A stretch of DNA of 64,000 nucleotides from Streptomyces sp. RB17 (lineage in GTDB: Bacteria > Actinomycetota > Actinomycetes > Streptomycetales > Streptomycetaceae): the NCBI RefSeq assembly GCF_009604455.1, contig NZ_WEGL01000008.1, positions 310,001 through 374,000 on the forward strand. Reading direction: 5' to 3'. Position 1 is the first letter of the stretch, and every line of letters begins with the position of its first letter. The position numbers were made by a program, and so were the translations under genes. Shown piece after piece: positions 53,382 to 61,395 of this stretch. The notes beneath the pieces were generated by a model. The model ran no database searches and was not told where the DNA came from. It worked only from the letters and a program-made list of their open reading frames with translations.

Positions 53382-53949
53382 CGTGGTGGCGTCGGGGGTG
53401 AGGGACGGGGGCTGCGGACTGAGGCGGGCCGGGGTCGGGGCAGCGGGTCAGCGGGTGAGAGGGGCCTACTGCGCGTGAGGGTCTGCGCCCGAGCACGGCG
53501 GGTCTGCCGGCCGTGCCGCACGGCGGGCCCGGTGTCGTCGTCACGCCTTCCGCACCCGGGCTGCCGCTGCACTTGTGTCCCGGGCTGTCGCGTCCCAGGG
53601 GGGCCGACCCGGTGGACGCGTCGGTGCCGTGCAGCACCGGGGCCCAGGCCGAACGGTCCTGCCAGTCGAATACCCGCGCGCGTACGGCGGCCCGGCCGGC
53701 CGATCGCGCCGCCCGTGTCCGCCCGTAAGGGCTCGGCCGCACGTGGTCACCCTGTGGTCTCCACCCAGTGAGTGACGCTGCTGTCCACCCTGCTTTCCAC
53801 CTGTTTTCCACCCGGCGCTCCACCCGTGCTCCGATCCGTCCGACACCGCCCCGGACCTAGCGTTTTCGCGTGGGCCGGTGCCGTCCGGCCGGACGAGCGG
53901 GCCGACGGGGTGCCGCCGTCATCACACGCCGGGCAAGGAGGCGGAGGAC
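53382..53949. other. Intergenic region, no supported gene
   Basis: The gap of 568 bp lies between two plus-strand genes. Minus-strand frames (for example VRARVFDWQDRSAWAPVLHGTDA near 53700-53600) have patches of coding-like bias but are interrupted, so a decayed gene is possible but not identifiable. A purine-rich run AGGGGGAGG (53345-53360) ends the BrkB gene. Confidence 0.4.
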
Positions 53950-54756
53950 ATGGTGCGCGTGCCAGATGCGGCAGCCGTGGCAGACGTGACAGAGGTGCGG
54001 GAGGCGGGAGAGAGGGCGGAGCCGGCGGATCTGTCCGGCCGGGTACGGCGCTCACGCACGGCGGCGAGGACGGGCGGCGCGGCCCTCGGCCCGCTGCTGA
54101 CCATCGCCGTCGACATCCTCCTGCCGCTCCTCGTCTACTACGCGGCGCGCGGCCTCGGCGCCGGCCAGGGCCCGGCGCTGCTGCTCAGCGGGGCACCACC
54201 CGCACTGCGGCTGGTGTCCGGTGCGGTGCGGCAGCGGCGGATCGACGGCGTGGACCTGTTCTTCACGGTGCTGCTGGCCGCCGCAGCGCTCGTCACTGTG
54301 GTCGGTGGCAGCACCCGCCTTCTGCTGTTCAAGGACGCCGCACTGTCTCTCGTGGTGGGCGGCTGGATACTCGGCACCGGATTCACCGGCAGGCCGCTGG
54401 CCTTCCAGCTGGGCCAGCGACTGCACCGAGGTCCGGCGGCCGGGGCACGGGCCGGCATATGGCGGGACTCCGCCGAGTTCCGTCGGGCACTGCGCGTCCT
54501 GACCGTGCTCTGGGGCGCCGAGCAACTGCTCGACGGCGGCCTCGGCACTCTCGCCGCCGCCACCCTGCCCACGGACGTGGTGCCGCTGCTCGCCCGGGTC
54601 CTCTCGCTCCTCCTGCTCGTCCTGACCGTCGCGGCCACCGCCGCCCACGCCCGCCGCTTCCGCACCCGCCGCGGCATCCCGCTGTTCGGTGCCCCCGACT
54701 CCGGAGTCCTCGACGGCCTCGGCATCTCGGCGTCCCCCGCCCGGCGTCCGAGCTGA
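53950..54756 (+). CDS. VC0807-like multi-pass membrane protein
   Basis: The 268-residue protein has a 45-residue cytosolic N-terminus, then about six membrane helices (LGPLLTIAVDILLPLLVYYAARG, LFFTVLLAAAALVTVVGGS, AALSLVVGGWILGTGFTG, LRVLTVLWGAEQLLDGGL, VVPLLARVLSLLLLVLTVAATAA). The PLLVYY...SGAPPALRLVSG...RRIDGVDLF arrangement is that of the VC0807 family of integral membrane proteins, for which no function is known. A GGAGGCGGAGG ribosome site precedes the ATG. It reads towards the AraC-type gene. Confidence 0.75.
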   Translation: MVRVPDAAAVADVTEVREAGERAEPADLSGRVRRSRTAARTGGAALGPLLTIAVDILLPLLVYYAARGLGAGQGPALLLSGAPPALRLVSGAVRQRRIDGVDLFFTVLLAAAALVTVVGGSTRLLLFKDAALSLVVGGWILGTGFTGRPLAFQLGQRLHRGPAAGARAGIWRDSAEFRRALRVLTVLWGAEQLLDGGLGTLAAATLPTDVVPLLARVLSLLLLVLTVAATAAHARRFRTRRGIPLFGAPDSGVLDGLGISASPARRPS

Positions 54757-54809
54757 TCGGGGAATCGGGGAGTGGGGCCCGGCGTCGTCGGCGACGTAGG
54801 CTGGCACCC

Positions 54810-55496
54810 GTGTACAGGGAGCGGGCGTCCCGGCTGACCGGCGCGGTGGTGTGGACGAACACCCCGGGCGGCGCCGGTGGCGGGCCGGTACTGCCCGACG
54901 GATGCATGGACCTGCTGTGGAGCGAGGGCCGGCTGCTGGTCGCGGGCCCCGACACCCGCCCCTACGTCCCCGAGGGCACGCCCCGCACCTGGGCCGGCGT
55001 CCGCTTCTTCCCCGGCACCGCGCCCGCCCTGCTCGGCGTACCCGCGCACGAACTGCGGGACCTCCGCGTCGACTTGGCCGACCTCTGGCCCGCCGTCCGG
55101 GTCCGGCGGCTGCGCGAGCACGTCGAGGCGGCGCCCGACGCGGCGACGGCACTGGAGGACATCGCGCTGGACCGGGCAGCGCGGACCACGGCCCCCGACC
55201 CATTGCTGCGCCGGCTGGTGCAGCGCCTGCACGAGGGCCGCCCGGTGTCGGCCGCGGCAGCCGAACTCGGCATCGGCACAAGGACGTTGCACCGCCGCTG
55301 TCTGGACGCGTTCGGCTACGGCCCCAAGACCCTGGCCCGCATCCTCAGGCTGCAGCGCGCGCTGGCGCTGGCCCGCTCGGGGACGCCGTACGCCGAGACG
55401 GCCGTCCGCGCCGGGTACGCGGACCAGCCCCACCTCGCCCGCGAGGTGCGGGAGCTGACGGGCATGCCGCTCGGGAAGCTACTCGGCGGCGGGTAG
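54810..55496 (+). CDS. AraC-family transcriptional regulator
   Basis: The 228-residue protein has an N-terminal DUF6597-type sensory domain (VLPDGCMDLLWSEGRLLVAGPDT) and a C-terminal AraC DNA-binding domain with two helix-turn-helix segments (VSAAAAELGIGTRTLHRRCLDAFGYGPKTLARILRLQRALALAR and YAETAVRAGYADQPHLAREVRELTGMP). The GTG at 54810 lies 8 nt after a TAGGCT -10-like box, so the mRNA is probably leaderless. Its 3' end overlaps the convergent VOC gene by 18 bp, suggesting it may regulate that neighbour. Confidence 0.88.
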   Translation: MYRERASRLTGAVVWTNTPGGAGGGPVLPDGCMDLLWSEGRLLVAGPDTRPYVPEGTPRTWAGVRFFPGTAPALLGVPAHELRDLRVDLADLWPAVRVRRLREHVEAAPDAATALEDIALDRAARTTAPDPLLRRLVQRLHEGRPVSAAAAELGIGTRTLHRRCLDAFGYGPKTLARILRLQRALALARSGTPYAETAVRAGYADQPHLAREVRELTGMPLGKLLGGG

Positions 55497-55880
55497 CGGG
55501 GCGAACAGGTCGACGCCGTTGCCGTCGGGGTCGTGCACGGTGGCGTACCGCTGCCCCCAGAACGCGTCCCACGGCTTCAGCTCCCCGTGGTACCCGGCGC
55601 CTACCAGGTCCTCGTACAAAGCGTCGACCGCGGCGGGCGAGTCGCACCGGAAGGCGAGCGACACCCGCCCGCCGCCCTCCGGCGGTCGCCAGGCGGGGTT
55701 GAAGGAGCGGATGGTCTCCTCGGTGTCCAGCGCGAAGAGCAGCCCGCCGGGCAGTTCGGCATCGACGTGCGGCTGTTCTTCGGATCCCTCGGGAAACACG
55801 AGTCCGAGGCGACGGTAGAAGGCGAGCGCGGCGGTCATGTCGGACGTCACCACGCCGATCAGGGCGAATCGTGGAGTCAT
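55479..55880 (-). CDS. VOC-fold (glyoxalase/bleomycin-resistance type) protein
   Basis: The 133-residue protein has two beta-alpha-beta-beta-beta modules: FALIGVVTSDMTAALAFYRRLGLVFPEG and VSLAFRCDSPAAVDALYEDLVGAGYHG...WGQRYATVHDPDGNGVDLFAPLP. The last segment is the classic metal-site end, but the first-module metal ligand is unclear. Activity could be dioxygenase, glyoxalase or drug binding. The ATG at 55880 starts the domain. Convergent overlap with the AraC regulator gene. Confidence 0.87.
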   Translation of the reverse strand: MTPRFALIGVVTSDMTAALAFYRRLGLVFPEGSEEQPHVDAELPGGLLFALDTEETIRSFNPAWRPPEGGGRVSLAFRCDSPAAVDALYEDLVGAGYHGELKPWDAFWGQRYATVHDPDGNGVDLFAPLPAAE

Positions 55881-56025
55881 GCCGTCACCGTAGGCGTGCG
55901 GCCGCAGACCGGTCTTGAAGGAATCGGACACCTTCCCCGGACGGCCTGCATCGGGCGGCACCACCGAGGGCGACGGTACCGAGAAGCGGCAGCACCACAG
56001 CCCCCGCCGGCCCCGCGCTCCCGCC

Positions 56026-56658
56026 TCAGGCGAAGGTCACGGGTCCGTCGGGCGTGTCCACCGTGAAGGAGAGGGCGACGGGGCCCGCTGTGAGGACCAG
56101 CCCCGTGTCCAGGGCCGCGAGCGGGCCGCGCACCTCCTCCGGGTCCGGTACCGCGGCGGACACCTCCAGCAGGGGGGTGACCGGCAGGCCCGTGGTCGCG
56201 GGGTGGCGGGACTCGCCCCAGTCGATCAGGAACGGGACCAGACCGGAGGGATGCGCATGTCCGCCGTCGGTCAGCCGCCACCGCAGTACGGTGCCGTCCG
56301 GGGTGCGGCGGCTCATCGGGTGCACGGGCCCGGGGTCGTAGCCCCGCTCGCGGGCCGTCGTGATCGCCGCGTCCAGGTCGGGCGGGCTGATCGCCCAGGT
56401 CAGCGTGCGCGGCTCGGTCAGCCGGTCGACCCCGAACGGCAGCGGGCCGGCGGGCTCGGGCTGCTCGGGATCGGGGCCGAGGATCTCCAGATAGCTGCGG
56501 CCGCCCAGCCCCACCAGATGGTTGCGCGTGCCGAGACCGGGATGCGCACCGCCGGGCACGGGCGTCACCCCGGTCCGCCGCGCGAAGTCGGCGGCCGTCG
56601 CCGCCAGATCGGGCGTGGCGAGGACGAGATGGTCCAGGAACGGGGGAACGGCGCTCAT
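56026..56658 (-). CDS. Glyoxalase-like (VOC) domain protein
   Basis: The 210-residue protein opens with FLDHLVLATPDLAATAADFARRTGVTP and GLGTRNHLVGLGGRSYLEILGPDPEQ, a Glyoxalase_3-type domain; a second half-domain (VPFLIDWGESRHPA, LLEVSAAVPDPEEV) completes the fold. Metal ligands could include His10 and Glu in YLEILG. Function unknown. It is divergent from the ThuA-like gene. Confidence 0.87.
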   Translation of the reverse strand: MSAVPPFLDHLVLATPDLAATAADFARRTGVTPVPGGAHPGLGTRNHLVGLGGRSYLEILGPDPEQPEPAGPLPFGVDRLTEPRTLTWAISPPDLDAAITTARERGYDPGPVHPMSRRTPDGTVLRWRLTDGGHAHPSGLVPFLIDWGESRHPATTGLPVTPLLEVSAAVPDPEEVRGPLAALDTGLVLTAGPVALSFTVDTPDGPVTFA

Positions 56659-56727
56659 GCCCGGTGAGGCTACGGTCAGCGGTCCTGTGCTTCAAGGGAG
56701 TTGGTGCGGACGCGGGCGGCTGCGGCT

Positions 56728-56740
56728 TAGGGTCGGCGCA
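56728..56740 (+). promoter_or_regulatory. Leaderless promoter of the ThuA-like gene
   Basis: TAGGGT (56728-56733) lies 6 nt before the ATG at 56740, fitting a leaderless transcript. No ribosome site precedes the ATG. Confidence 0.4.
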
Positions 56741-57396
56741 TGGCCGCGCGACTGCTGCTGTACACCCGCACCACGGACTACCGCCACGAGTCGATCCCGG
56801 ACGCCGTCGCCGCCGTACGCGCGCTCGGGCGGTTCGCCGTCGAGCACACCGAGGATCCCGCGGACCTCGAAGGGCCGCTGGACGGGTACGCGGCCATCGT
56901 CTTCCTGTCCACGAGCGGCGAGGTGCTGACCCCGGCCGGCCGGGAGCGGCTCGCGGGGTACGTGGACTCGGGCGGGGGCTTCGCCGGGGTGCACGCGGCG
57001 GCCTGCACCGAGTACGGCTGGCCGTACTACGGCGAACTCCTCGGTGCCCGCTTCGTACGGCATCCCGTCCTCCAGCCCGGCCGGGTCGTCGTCGAGGATC
57101 CCGGCCACCCCGCGACCCGCGGGCTGCCGGCCGTCTGGGACTGCACCGACGAGTGGTACGACTTCGACGCCAGCCCCCGCGGACGGGTGCGCGTGCTGCT
57201 GAGCGCCGACGAGGCGTCGTACGACGGCGGCGGGATGGGCGCGGACCATCCGCTGGCCTGGTGCCGTGAGCAGGGCGCCGGCGGCGGCCGCGTGTTCTAC
57301 ACGGCGCTCGGTCACGCCGCAGCGGCCTACCGCGACCCGCTCTTCCTGGCCCACCTGGACGGCGGCCTCCGCTGGGTGGGCCGGCTTCACACGTGA
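56740..57396 (+). CDS. ThuA-like domain protein
   Basis: The 218-residue protein of the trehalose utilisation (ThuA) fold, a class-I glutamine amidotransferase-like alpha/beta domain, has LLYTRTTDYRHESIPDAVAAVR, IVFLSTSGEVLTPAGRERLAGYVDSGGGFAGVHAAACTEYGWPYYGELLG, DEWYDFDASPRGRVRVLL, DHPLAWCREQGAGGGRVFYTALGH. Homologues act on sugars or as glycan-binding hydrolase-like domains; the nucleophile Cys of amidotransferases is absent. It may relate to trehalose metabolism, which is prominent in this window, but they are not adjacent. Confidence 0.9.
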   Translation: MAARLLLYTRTTDYRHESIPDAVAAVRALGRFAVEHTEDPADLEGPLDGYAAIVFLSTSGEVLTPAGRERLAGYVDSGGGFAGVHAAACTEYGWPYYGELLGARFVRHPVLQPGRVVVEDPGHPATRGLPAVWDCTDEWYDFDASPRGRVRVLLSADEASYDGGGMGADHPLAWCREQGAGGGRVFYTALGHAAAAYRDPLFLAHLDGGLRWVGRLHT

Positions 57397-57449
57397 CGTT
57401 TCTGCGATGAACCGGTTCCACCATTGGGGTGAGTAAAGCTCGCATACAT

Positions 57450-57469
57450 AGAGGGTCACGTGACTATCT
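57450..57469. promoter_or_regulatory. Palindromic operator upstream of the lyase-like gene
   Basis: A 20-bp interrupted palindrome consists of AGA, two bases, GTCACGTGAC (57455-57464), two bases and TCT. It overlaps a TATCTA -10-like sequence (57465-57470) about 85 bp before the TTG start of the following gene. It has repressor-site character. Confidence 0.5.
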
Positions 57470-57553
57470 AGAGATGCTCTTGGCTTGGCAAAGGGCGTCG
57501 AGACGCGTCGGCTGTCCGGCCCCGCGTCACCCACCCACAGGAGGAGCCGGACC

Positions 57554-58417
57554 TTGACTTACGGTAAGAAGCTGCGCGAGCGCATCGCGGGGCCCGGGAC
57601 CACACCGCTGATCGGCGTGTACGACATGTACTCGGCGTCGATCGCGGCCAAGCACTACGACGGGATGTTCGTCTCGGGCTTCGGCTTCGCGGCCTCGTAC
57701 TACGGGCTGCCGGACATCGGTTTCATCGCCTGGCCCGACATGGTGGCCTTCGTCCAGCGGCTGCGGGGCGCGTTCCCGCACCATCACCTGCTGGTCGACA
57801 TCGACGACGGGTACGTCGACCCCGAGGTCGCCTGTCACGTCGTCGAGGGGCTGGAGCGCATCGGTGCCTCCGGGGTGATCCTCGAGGACCAGAAACGGCC
57901 CCGCCGCTGCGGCCATGCCGACGGCAAACAGGTACTCCCGCTGGAGGAGTACCTGGAGAAGCTGCACAAGGTCCTGCAGACGCGCAAGGACCTGGTCGTC
58001 GTCGCCCGCACGGACGCCACGGACGAGCACGACATCCTGCACCGCGCCGAGCGGATCGCCGCGACCGACGCCGACGTGGTCCTGGTCGACGGGGTGCGCA
58101 GCGTCGAGTGGATCAAGCGCATCCGTGAGGTCGTCGGAGACAAGCCGCTGCTGTTCAACCAGATCGCCGGAGGCAAGTCGCCCCGCCTGTCCCTCGGTGA
58201 ACTGTCCGACCACGGCGTCGACGTCGCGGTCTACAGCACCCCCTGCCTGTTCGCCGCGCACGAGGCGATGGACTCCGCGCTCGCCGGCCTGAAGGCGGCC
58301 GACGGCCGGCTGCCGGAGGTGGATCCCGCGAGGGGGGTCGGCGTGAAGGCCTCCACCAGCCTGCTGGAGCGCAACATCGCCCGCGAGCGGCTCACCCCCG
58401 AGGGTGTGGGCGTGTGA
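57554..58417 (+). CDS. Isocitrate lyase/PEP mutase superfamily enzyme (lyase-like)
   Basis: The 287-residue beta-barrel enzyme carries the ICL/methylisocitrate-lyase signature EDQKRPRRCGH (residues 111-121, catalytic Cys119) and the metal-binding DIDDGYVD (Asp82/84/85). PEP mutases lack this Cys motif, so C-C lyase chemistry on a 2-hydroxy acid is more likely than phosphonate formation; the substrate is unknown. Other conserved parts are LIGVYDMYSASIAAKHYDGMFVSGFGFAAS and VARTDATDEHDILHRAE. The TTG start at 57554 is supported by AGGAGGAG. Its stop overlaps the GTG of a tiny exported protein gene (GTGA), and a palindromic operator lies upstream. Confidence 0.88.
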   Translation: MTYGKKLRERIAGPGTTPLIGVYDMYSASIAAKHYDGMFVSGFGFAASYYGLPDIGFIAWPDMVAFVQRLRGAFPHHHLLVDIDDGYVDPEVACHVVEGLERIGASGVILEDQKRPRRCGHADGKQVLPLEEYLEKLHKVLQTRKDLVVVARTDATDEHDILHRAERIAATDADVVLVDGVRSVEWIKRIREVVGDKPLLFNQIAGGKSPRLSLGELSDHGVDVAVYSTPCLFAAHEAMDSALAGLKAADGRLPEVDPARGVGVKASTSLLERNIARERLTPEGVGV

Positions 58418-58677
58418 CCGGCACCGTGCCCCGGCTCGGCATGGCGGCGGCGGTCGCCGCCGTCGTGCTCGGGGCCGGTGCGGCACCGGTGGCCGCGTCC
58501 GGCAGTCTGATCACCGTGATCGACAACTCCCATGCCGACTCCTGGCTGGAGGTCGACCGCGCGGCCAATGTCCAGGCCGGCAAGGGCACCGCCGGCAGTG
58601 ACCACGACGGCAGCGCCGTGGACGCGATCGAGGCCCTCGCCGGAGGCGGCCACCAGCACAGGGAGGTCTGGGACTGA
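58414..58677 (+). CDS. Small exported protein coupled to the lyase-like gene
   Basis: The 87-residue precursor has a signal peptide (MAAAVAAVVLGAGAAPVAAS). The mature ~58-residue acidic/His-containing peptide includes SLITVIDNSHADSWLEVDRAANVQAG and SDHDGSAVDAIEALAGGGHQH. No cysteines. Its start overlaps the lyase gene stop, so a cytosolic lyase and an exported peptide are made from one transcript, which is unusual. No family is recognised. Its stop codon lies at the first unit of a 128-bp tandem array. Confidence 0.7.
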   Translation: MTGTVPRLGMAAAVAAVVLGAGAAPVAASGSLITVIDNSHADSWLEVDRAANVQAGKGTAGSDHDGSAVDAIEALAGGGHQHREVWD

Positions 58678-59030
58678 GCGACCGGGAGCCGACCGGCCGC
58701 CGGACGACGACCGGTCGCCCGACGGCGGCCGGTCGCCGGACCGCAGCCGATCGCCGGACGACAACGGATTGCTGACGCACGGTCGTTGGCGATGTCGGTG
58801 GCTGAGCGACCGGGAGTCGGCCGGCCGCCGGACGACGACCGGTCGCCCGACGGCGGCCGGTCGCCGGACCGCAGCCGATCGCCGGACGACAACGGATTGC
58901 TGACGCACGGTCGTTGGCGATGTCGGTGGCTGAGCGACCGGGAGTCGGCCGGCCGCCGGACCACAGCCGATCGCCCGACGGCAACCGGTCGCCCGACGAC
59001 GACCGGTCGCCGGCCCGCGGCCGTTGATGG
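58674..59030. repeat. 128-bp tandem repeat array (about 2.8 copies)
   Basis: Nearly identical 128-bp units start at 58674, 58802 and 58930 with CTGAGCGACCGGGAG. The first two are complete; the third diverges and ends near 59030. Each unit contains nested CGACCGGTCGCC[CG]GACG motifs that are themselves palindromic (GACCGGTC) and could fold. No protein frame is convincing across the array. The remainder to 59154 holds nothing recognised. Confidence 0.9.
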
Positions 59031-59154
59031 CGACAGCCGGGCACCCCGTGCGGGAGGTGCCCGGCCGTCACCGTCCTGTTCGGACCCAGGACTGTGACGG
59101 TACCCCCGCAGAAGATCGCTCCCCGGCCATGAACCTCGGCAGGCGCGCCGCGCA

Positions 59155-60213
59155 TCAGGCAGCCGGCCGCTCCTCCGGTGGCGCGGCCGTGCTCGCGCGG
59201 GACACCAGTCGGGTCGACAGCTCGGTACGCGTGCCCTCCGGGCGCTCGCCCTGCATCATCCGCACCAGCAGCCGGAGCGCGGTCGCCGCCATCTCACCGA
59301 GCGGCTGGCGCACCGTGGTCAGTGCCGGGGCGGCCCAGCGGGCCTCGGGCAGGTCGTCGAAACCCACGACGCTCATGTCGTCCGGCACCCTCAACTCCCG
59401 CTCCGCGAGCGCCTCGTACACGCCGAGGGCCATCCGGTCGGAGCACACGAACACCGCGGTCGGCGGCTCGGGCAGATCCAGCAGCCTGTGCAGGCAGCGC
59501 CGGGCGGCGGTCTCGTCGAAGCCCGCGTGCCGCACGTACTCGGCGCGATGGCACAGCCCCGCCGAGGCGAGCGCGGAACGGTAACCGGCCACCCGGGCGC
59601 TGTCGGCCATGGTGTGCCGCTGCCCGGCGATCACCGCGATGCGCCGATGGCCGAGCCCGAGCAGATGCTCCGTCGCGCTCACCCCTCCCTGCCAGTTGGC
59701 CGCCCCGACCGACACCACCCCGGCCGGCGGCTCGTGGGCGGGGTCGATCAGCACGTACGGGATGCGATGGTGGTCCAGCCACGCGTACTGCGCCGGCGTC
59801 AGCTCCGCCAGGTTGAACAGCACCCCCGAGGAGCCGCGTGCCGTCAGCTTGTTCAGCCAGTCCCGCTCCGGCCGGTCGGCCCGGGTCCGGGCCGGCCCGG
59901 ACGAGACCACGACCTCCAGCCCCGCCTCGTACGCCGCCGCCTCCACCCCGTGCAGTACGGCCCCCGTCCAGGAGGTCTCCAGGGAGTGGACCACCAGGTC
60001 GATCAGGGCCGGAGTCCGCGCCGTGTCGAAGCGGGGCCGGCGCACATAGCCGAGCCGGTGCAGGGCCTCGGTGACCCGGCGACGGGTCTCGGGTGCCACG
60101 TCCTCGCGGCCGTTGACGACCTTCGACGCGGTGGGCACCGACACGCCTGCCTCCCGGGCCACCACCGCGAGCGTCGGCCCGGCCGTCACGCTCGCACTCC
60201 CCGCACGGATCAC
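59155..60213 (-). CDS. LacI-family transcriptional regulator
   Basis: The 352-residue regulator has an N-terminal HTH (TLAVVAREAGVSVPTASKVVNG, about residues 14-35) and a periplasmic-binding-type effector domain (DLVVHSLETSWTGAVLHGVEAAAYEAG, GVLFNLAEL, ATEHLLGLGHRRIAVIAGQ, PTAVFVCSDRMALGVYEAL, VVGFDDLPEARWAAPALTTVRQPLGEM). It probably represses the adjacent carbohydrate importer until the sugar binds. The GTG at 60213 has GGAGGGGCGG upstream. Confidence 0.93.
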   Translation of the reverse strand: MIRAGSASVTAGPTLAVVAREAGVSVPTASKVVNGREDVAPETRRRVTEALHRLGYVRRPRFDTARTPALIDLVVHSLETSWTGAVLHGVEAAAYEAGLEVVVSSGPARTRADRPERDWLNKLTARGSSGVLFNLAELTPAQYAWLDHHRIPYVLIDPAHEPPAGVVSVGAANWQGGVSATEHLLGLGHRRIAVIAGQRHTMADSARVAGYRSALASAGLCHRAEYVRHAGFDETAARRCLHRLLDLPEPPTAVFVCSDRMALGVYEALAERELRVPDDMSVVGFDDLPEARWAAPALTTVRQPLGEMAATALRLLVRMMQGERPEGTRTELSTRLVSRASTAAPPEERPAA

Positions 60214-60295
60214 AGGAAACCGCCCCTCCGGCCCGCCCTCGGGCCATCGAAAGTTGCGACCAACGCTGCTTCCGCGGCCTGCTCACCGACCGGGC

Positions 60296-60308
60296 GGAAA
60301 GCGCTTCC
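60296..60308. promoter_or_regulatory. LacI-type operator near the regulator promoter
   Basis: GGAAAGCGCTTCC (60296-60308) is a near-perfect LacI-family palindrome about an AGCGCT core, 83 bp upstream of the regulator start. It suggests autorepression and/or control of the ABC operon. Confidence 0.6.
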
Positions 60309-60483
60309 TACGATAGGTGCGCGTCAACACGGCGTGAAGACATGGGCATTCGCGGGACGGCGGCGGTCGATGCTTTCGAAACTCCGAACATCGCTGACTC
60401 GGTCCGGGCGGGGTCGGTCCGGGGTGCGGGTCCAGCCTGAAGTCGGCCGGGCTGATCAACTCATGGCCTGGTCACTGGTCACC

Positions 60484-61395
60484 TCATTTCAGGGCGCCCA
60501 GGGTCACCCCCGTGCGCCAGTACCGCCGCATCGCGACCATCATCACCGCCATCGGCACGATGGACAGCAGCGCACCGGTCAGCACGAGCCCCGTCAGATC
60601 GACCCCGGACTCCAGGCGGGTGCCCGACCAGTTGTACAGGCCGAGGTTGAGGGTCCAGTTCTCCTTGCCGCGCAGCACGGTCAGCGGGAGGAAGAAGGCG
60701 TTCCAGGTGTTGGCGAAGGCCAGCAGGAAGACCGTCGCGCCCCCCGTCGTCATCATCCGCAGCACGATGCTGAAGAAGATGCGCAGTTCCCCGGCACCGT
60801 CGAGGCGGGCCGCCTCCAGCAACTCGTAGGGGATGGTGGCCTCGGCGTACACCTTGGCCAGGTACACGCTGAACGGGTTGATCAGGCAGGGGATCAGCAT
60901 CGCCCAGGGGGTGTCCACCAGGCCGATCGCGGAGAACAGCAGGTACAGGGGGAGCGTGAGCAGCGCGATGGGGATCAGGAACGAGCCGACGACGCACGCG
61001 AAGACGACGTTGCGTCCCGGGAAGTCGAACCGGGCCAGGCCGTAGCCCGTGGCGAGCGCGACGAGGGTGCCGCCGAGGGAGCCGACACCGGCGTACAGCA
61101 GCGAGTTGGCGGTCCAGCGCAGGAAGATGCCGTCCTGGTAGGTGACCACCTGGTGCAGGTTGTCCCACAGGTGCCAGCCGGAGAACCACAGGCCGCTCTG
61201 GTACAGCGCGGTACGGTCCTTGGTCGCGCTGACGAGCAGCCACCACACCGGAAACAGGCTGTAAACGCTTGCGAGAATGAGTCCGAGGAGCAGGAAGCGC
61301 TGGCCGCCCCGTCGGTGGGGGTCCGCGTCCGGGCGGGACAGGCGTCGCACACCGCGGGCGGGGGGCCGCTCGGTGGGGGCTTCGGTGACCGCCAT
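60484..61395 (-). CDS. Carbohydrate ABC transporter permease (MalG type)
   Basis: The 303-residue inner-membrane permease has six helices and the EAA motif IPYELLEAARLDGAGELRIFFSIVLRMMTTGG. It is the second permease of a CUT1-type sugar importer. Its ATG overlaps the preceding permease stop by one base (TGATG). No ATPase gene is in the operon; Streptomyces CUT1 importers generally share the MsiK ATPase encoded elsewhere. Confidence 0.93.
   Translation of the reverse strand: MAVTEAPTERPPARGVRRLSRPDADPHRRGGQRFLLLGLILASVYSLFPVWWLLVSATKDRTALYQSGLWFSGWHLWDNLHQVVTYQDGIFLRWTANSLLYAGVGSLGGTLVALATGYGLARFDFPGRNVVFACVVGSFLIPIALLTLPLYLLFSAIGLVDTPWAMLIPCLINPFSVYLAKVYAEATIPYELLEAARLDGAGELRIFFSIVLRMMTTGGATVFLLAFANTWNAFFLPLTVLRGKENWTLNLGLYNWSGTRLESGVDLTGLVLTGALLSIVPMAVMMVAMRRYWRTGVTLGALK

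Noticed and set aside
53382..53949. Possible gene on the minus strand in the gap
   Set aside because: Coding-like patches are short, change frame and match no family I recognise.
57554..58417. PEP mutase indicating phosphonate biosynthesis
   Set aside because: The EDQ...RRCGH motif with catalytic Cys is lyase-type, and no phosphonopyruvate decarboxylase is nearby.
58674..59030. CRISPR-like array
   Set aside because: Units are long contiguous tandem copies without unique spacers, and no cas genes are present.
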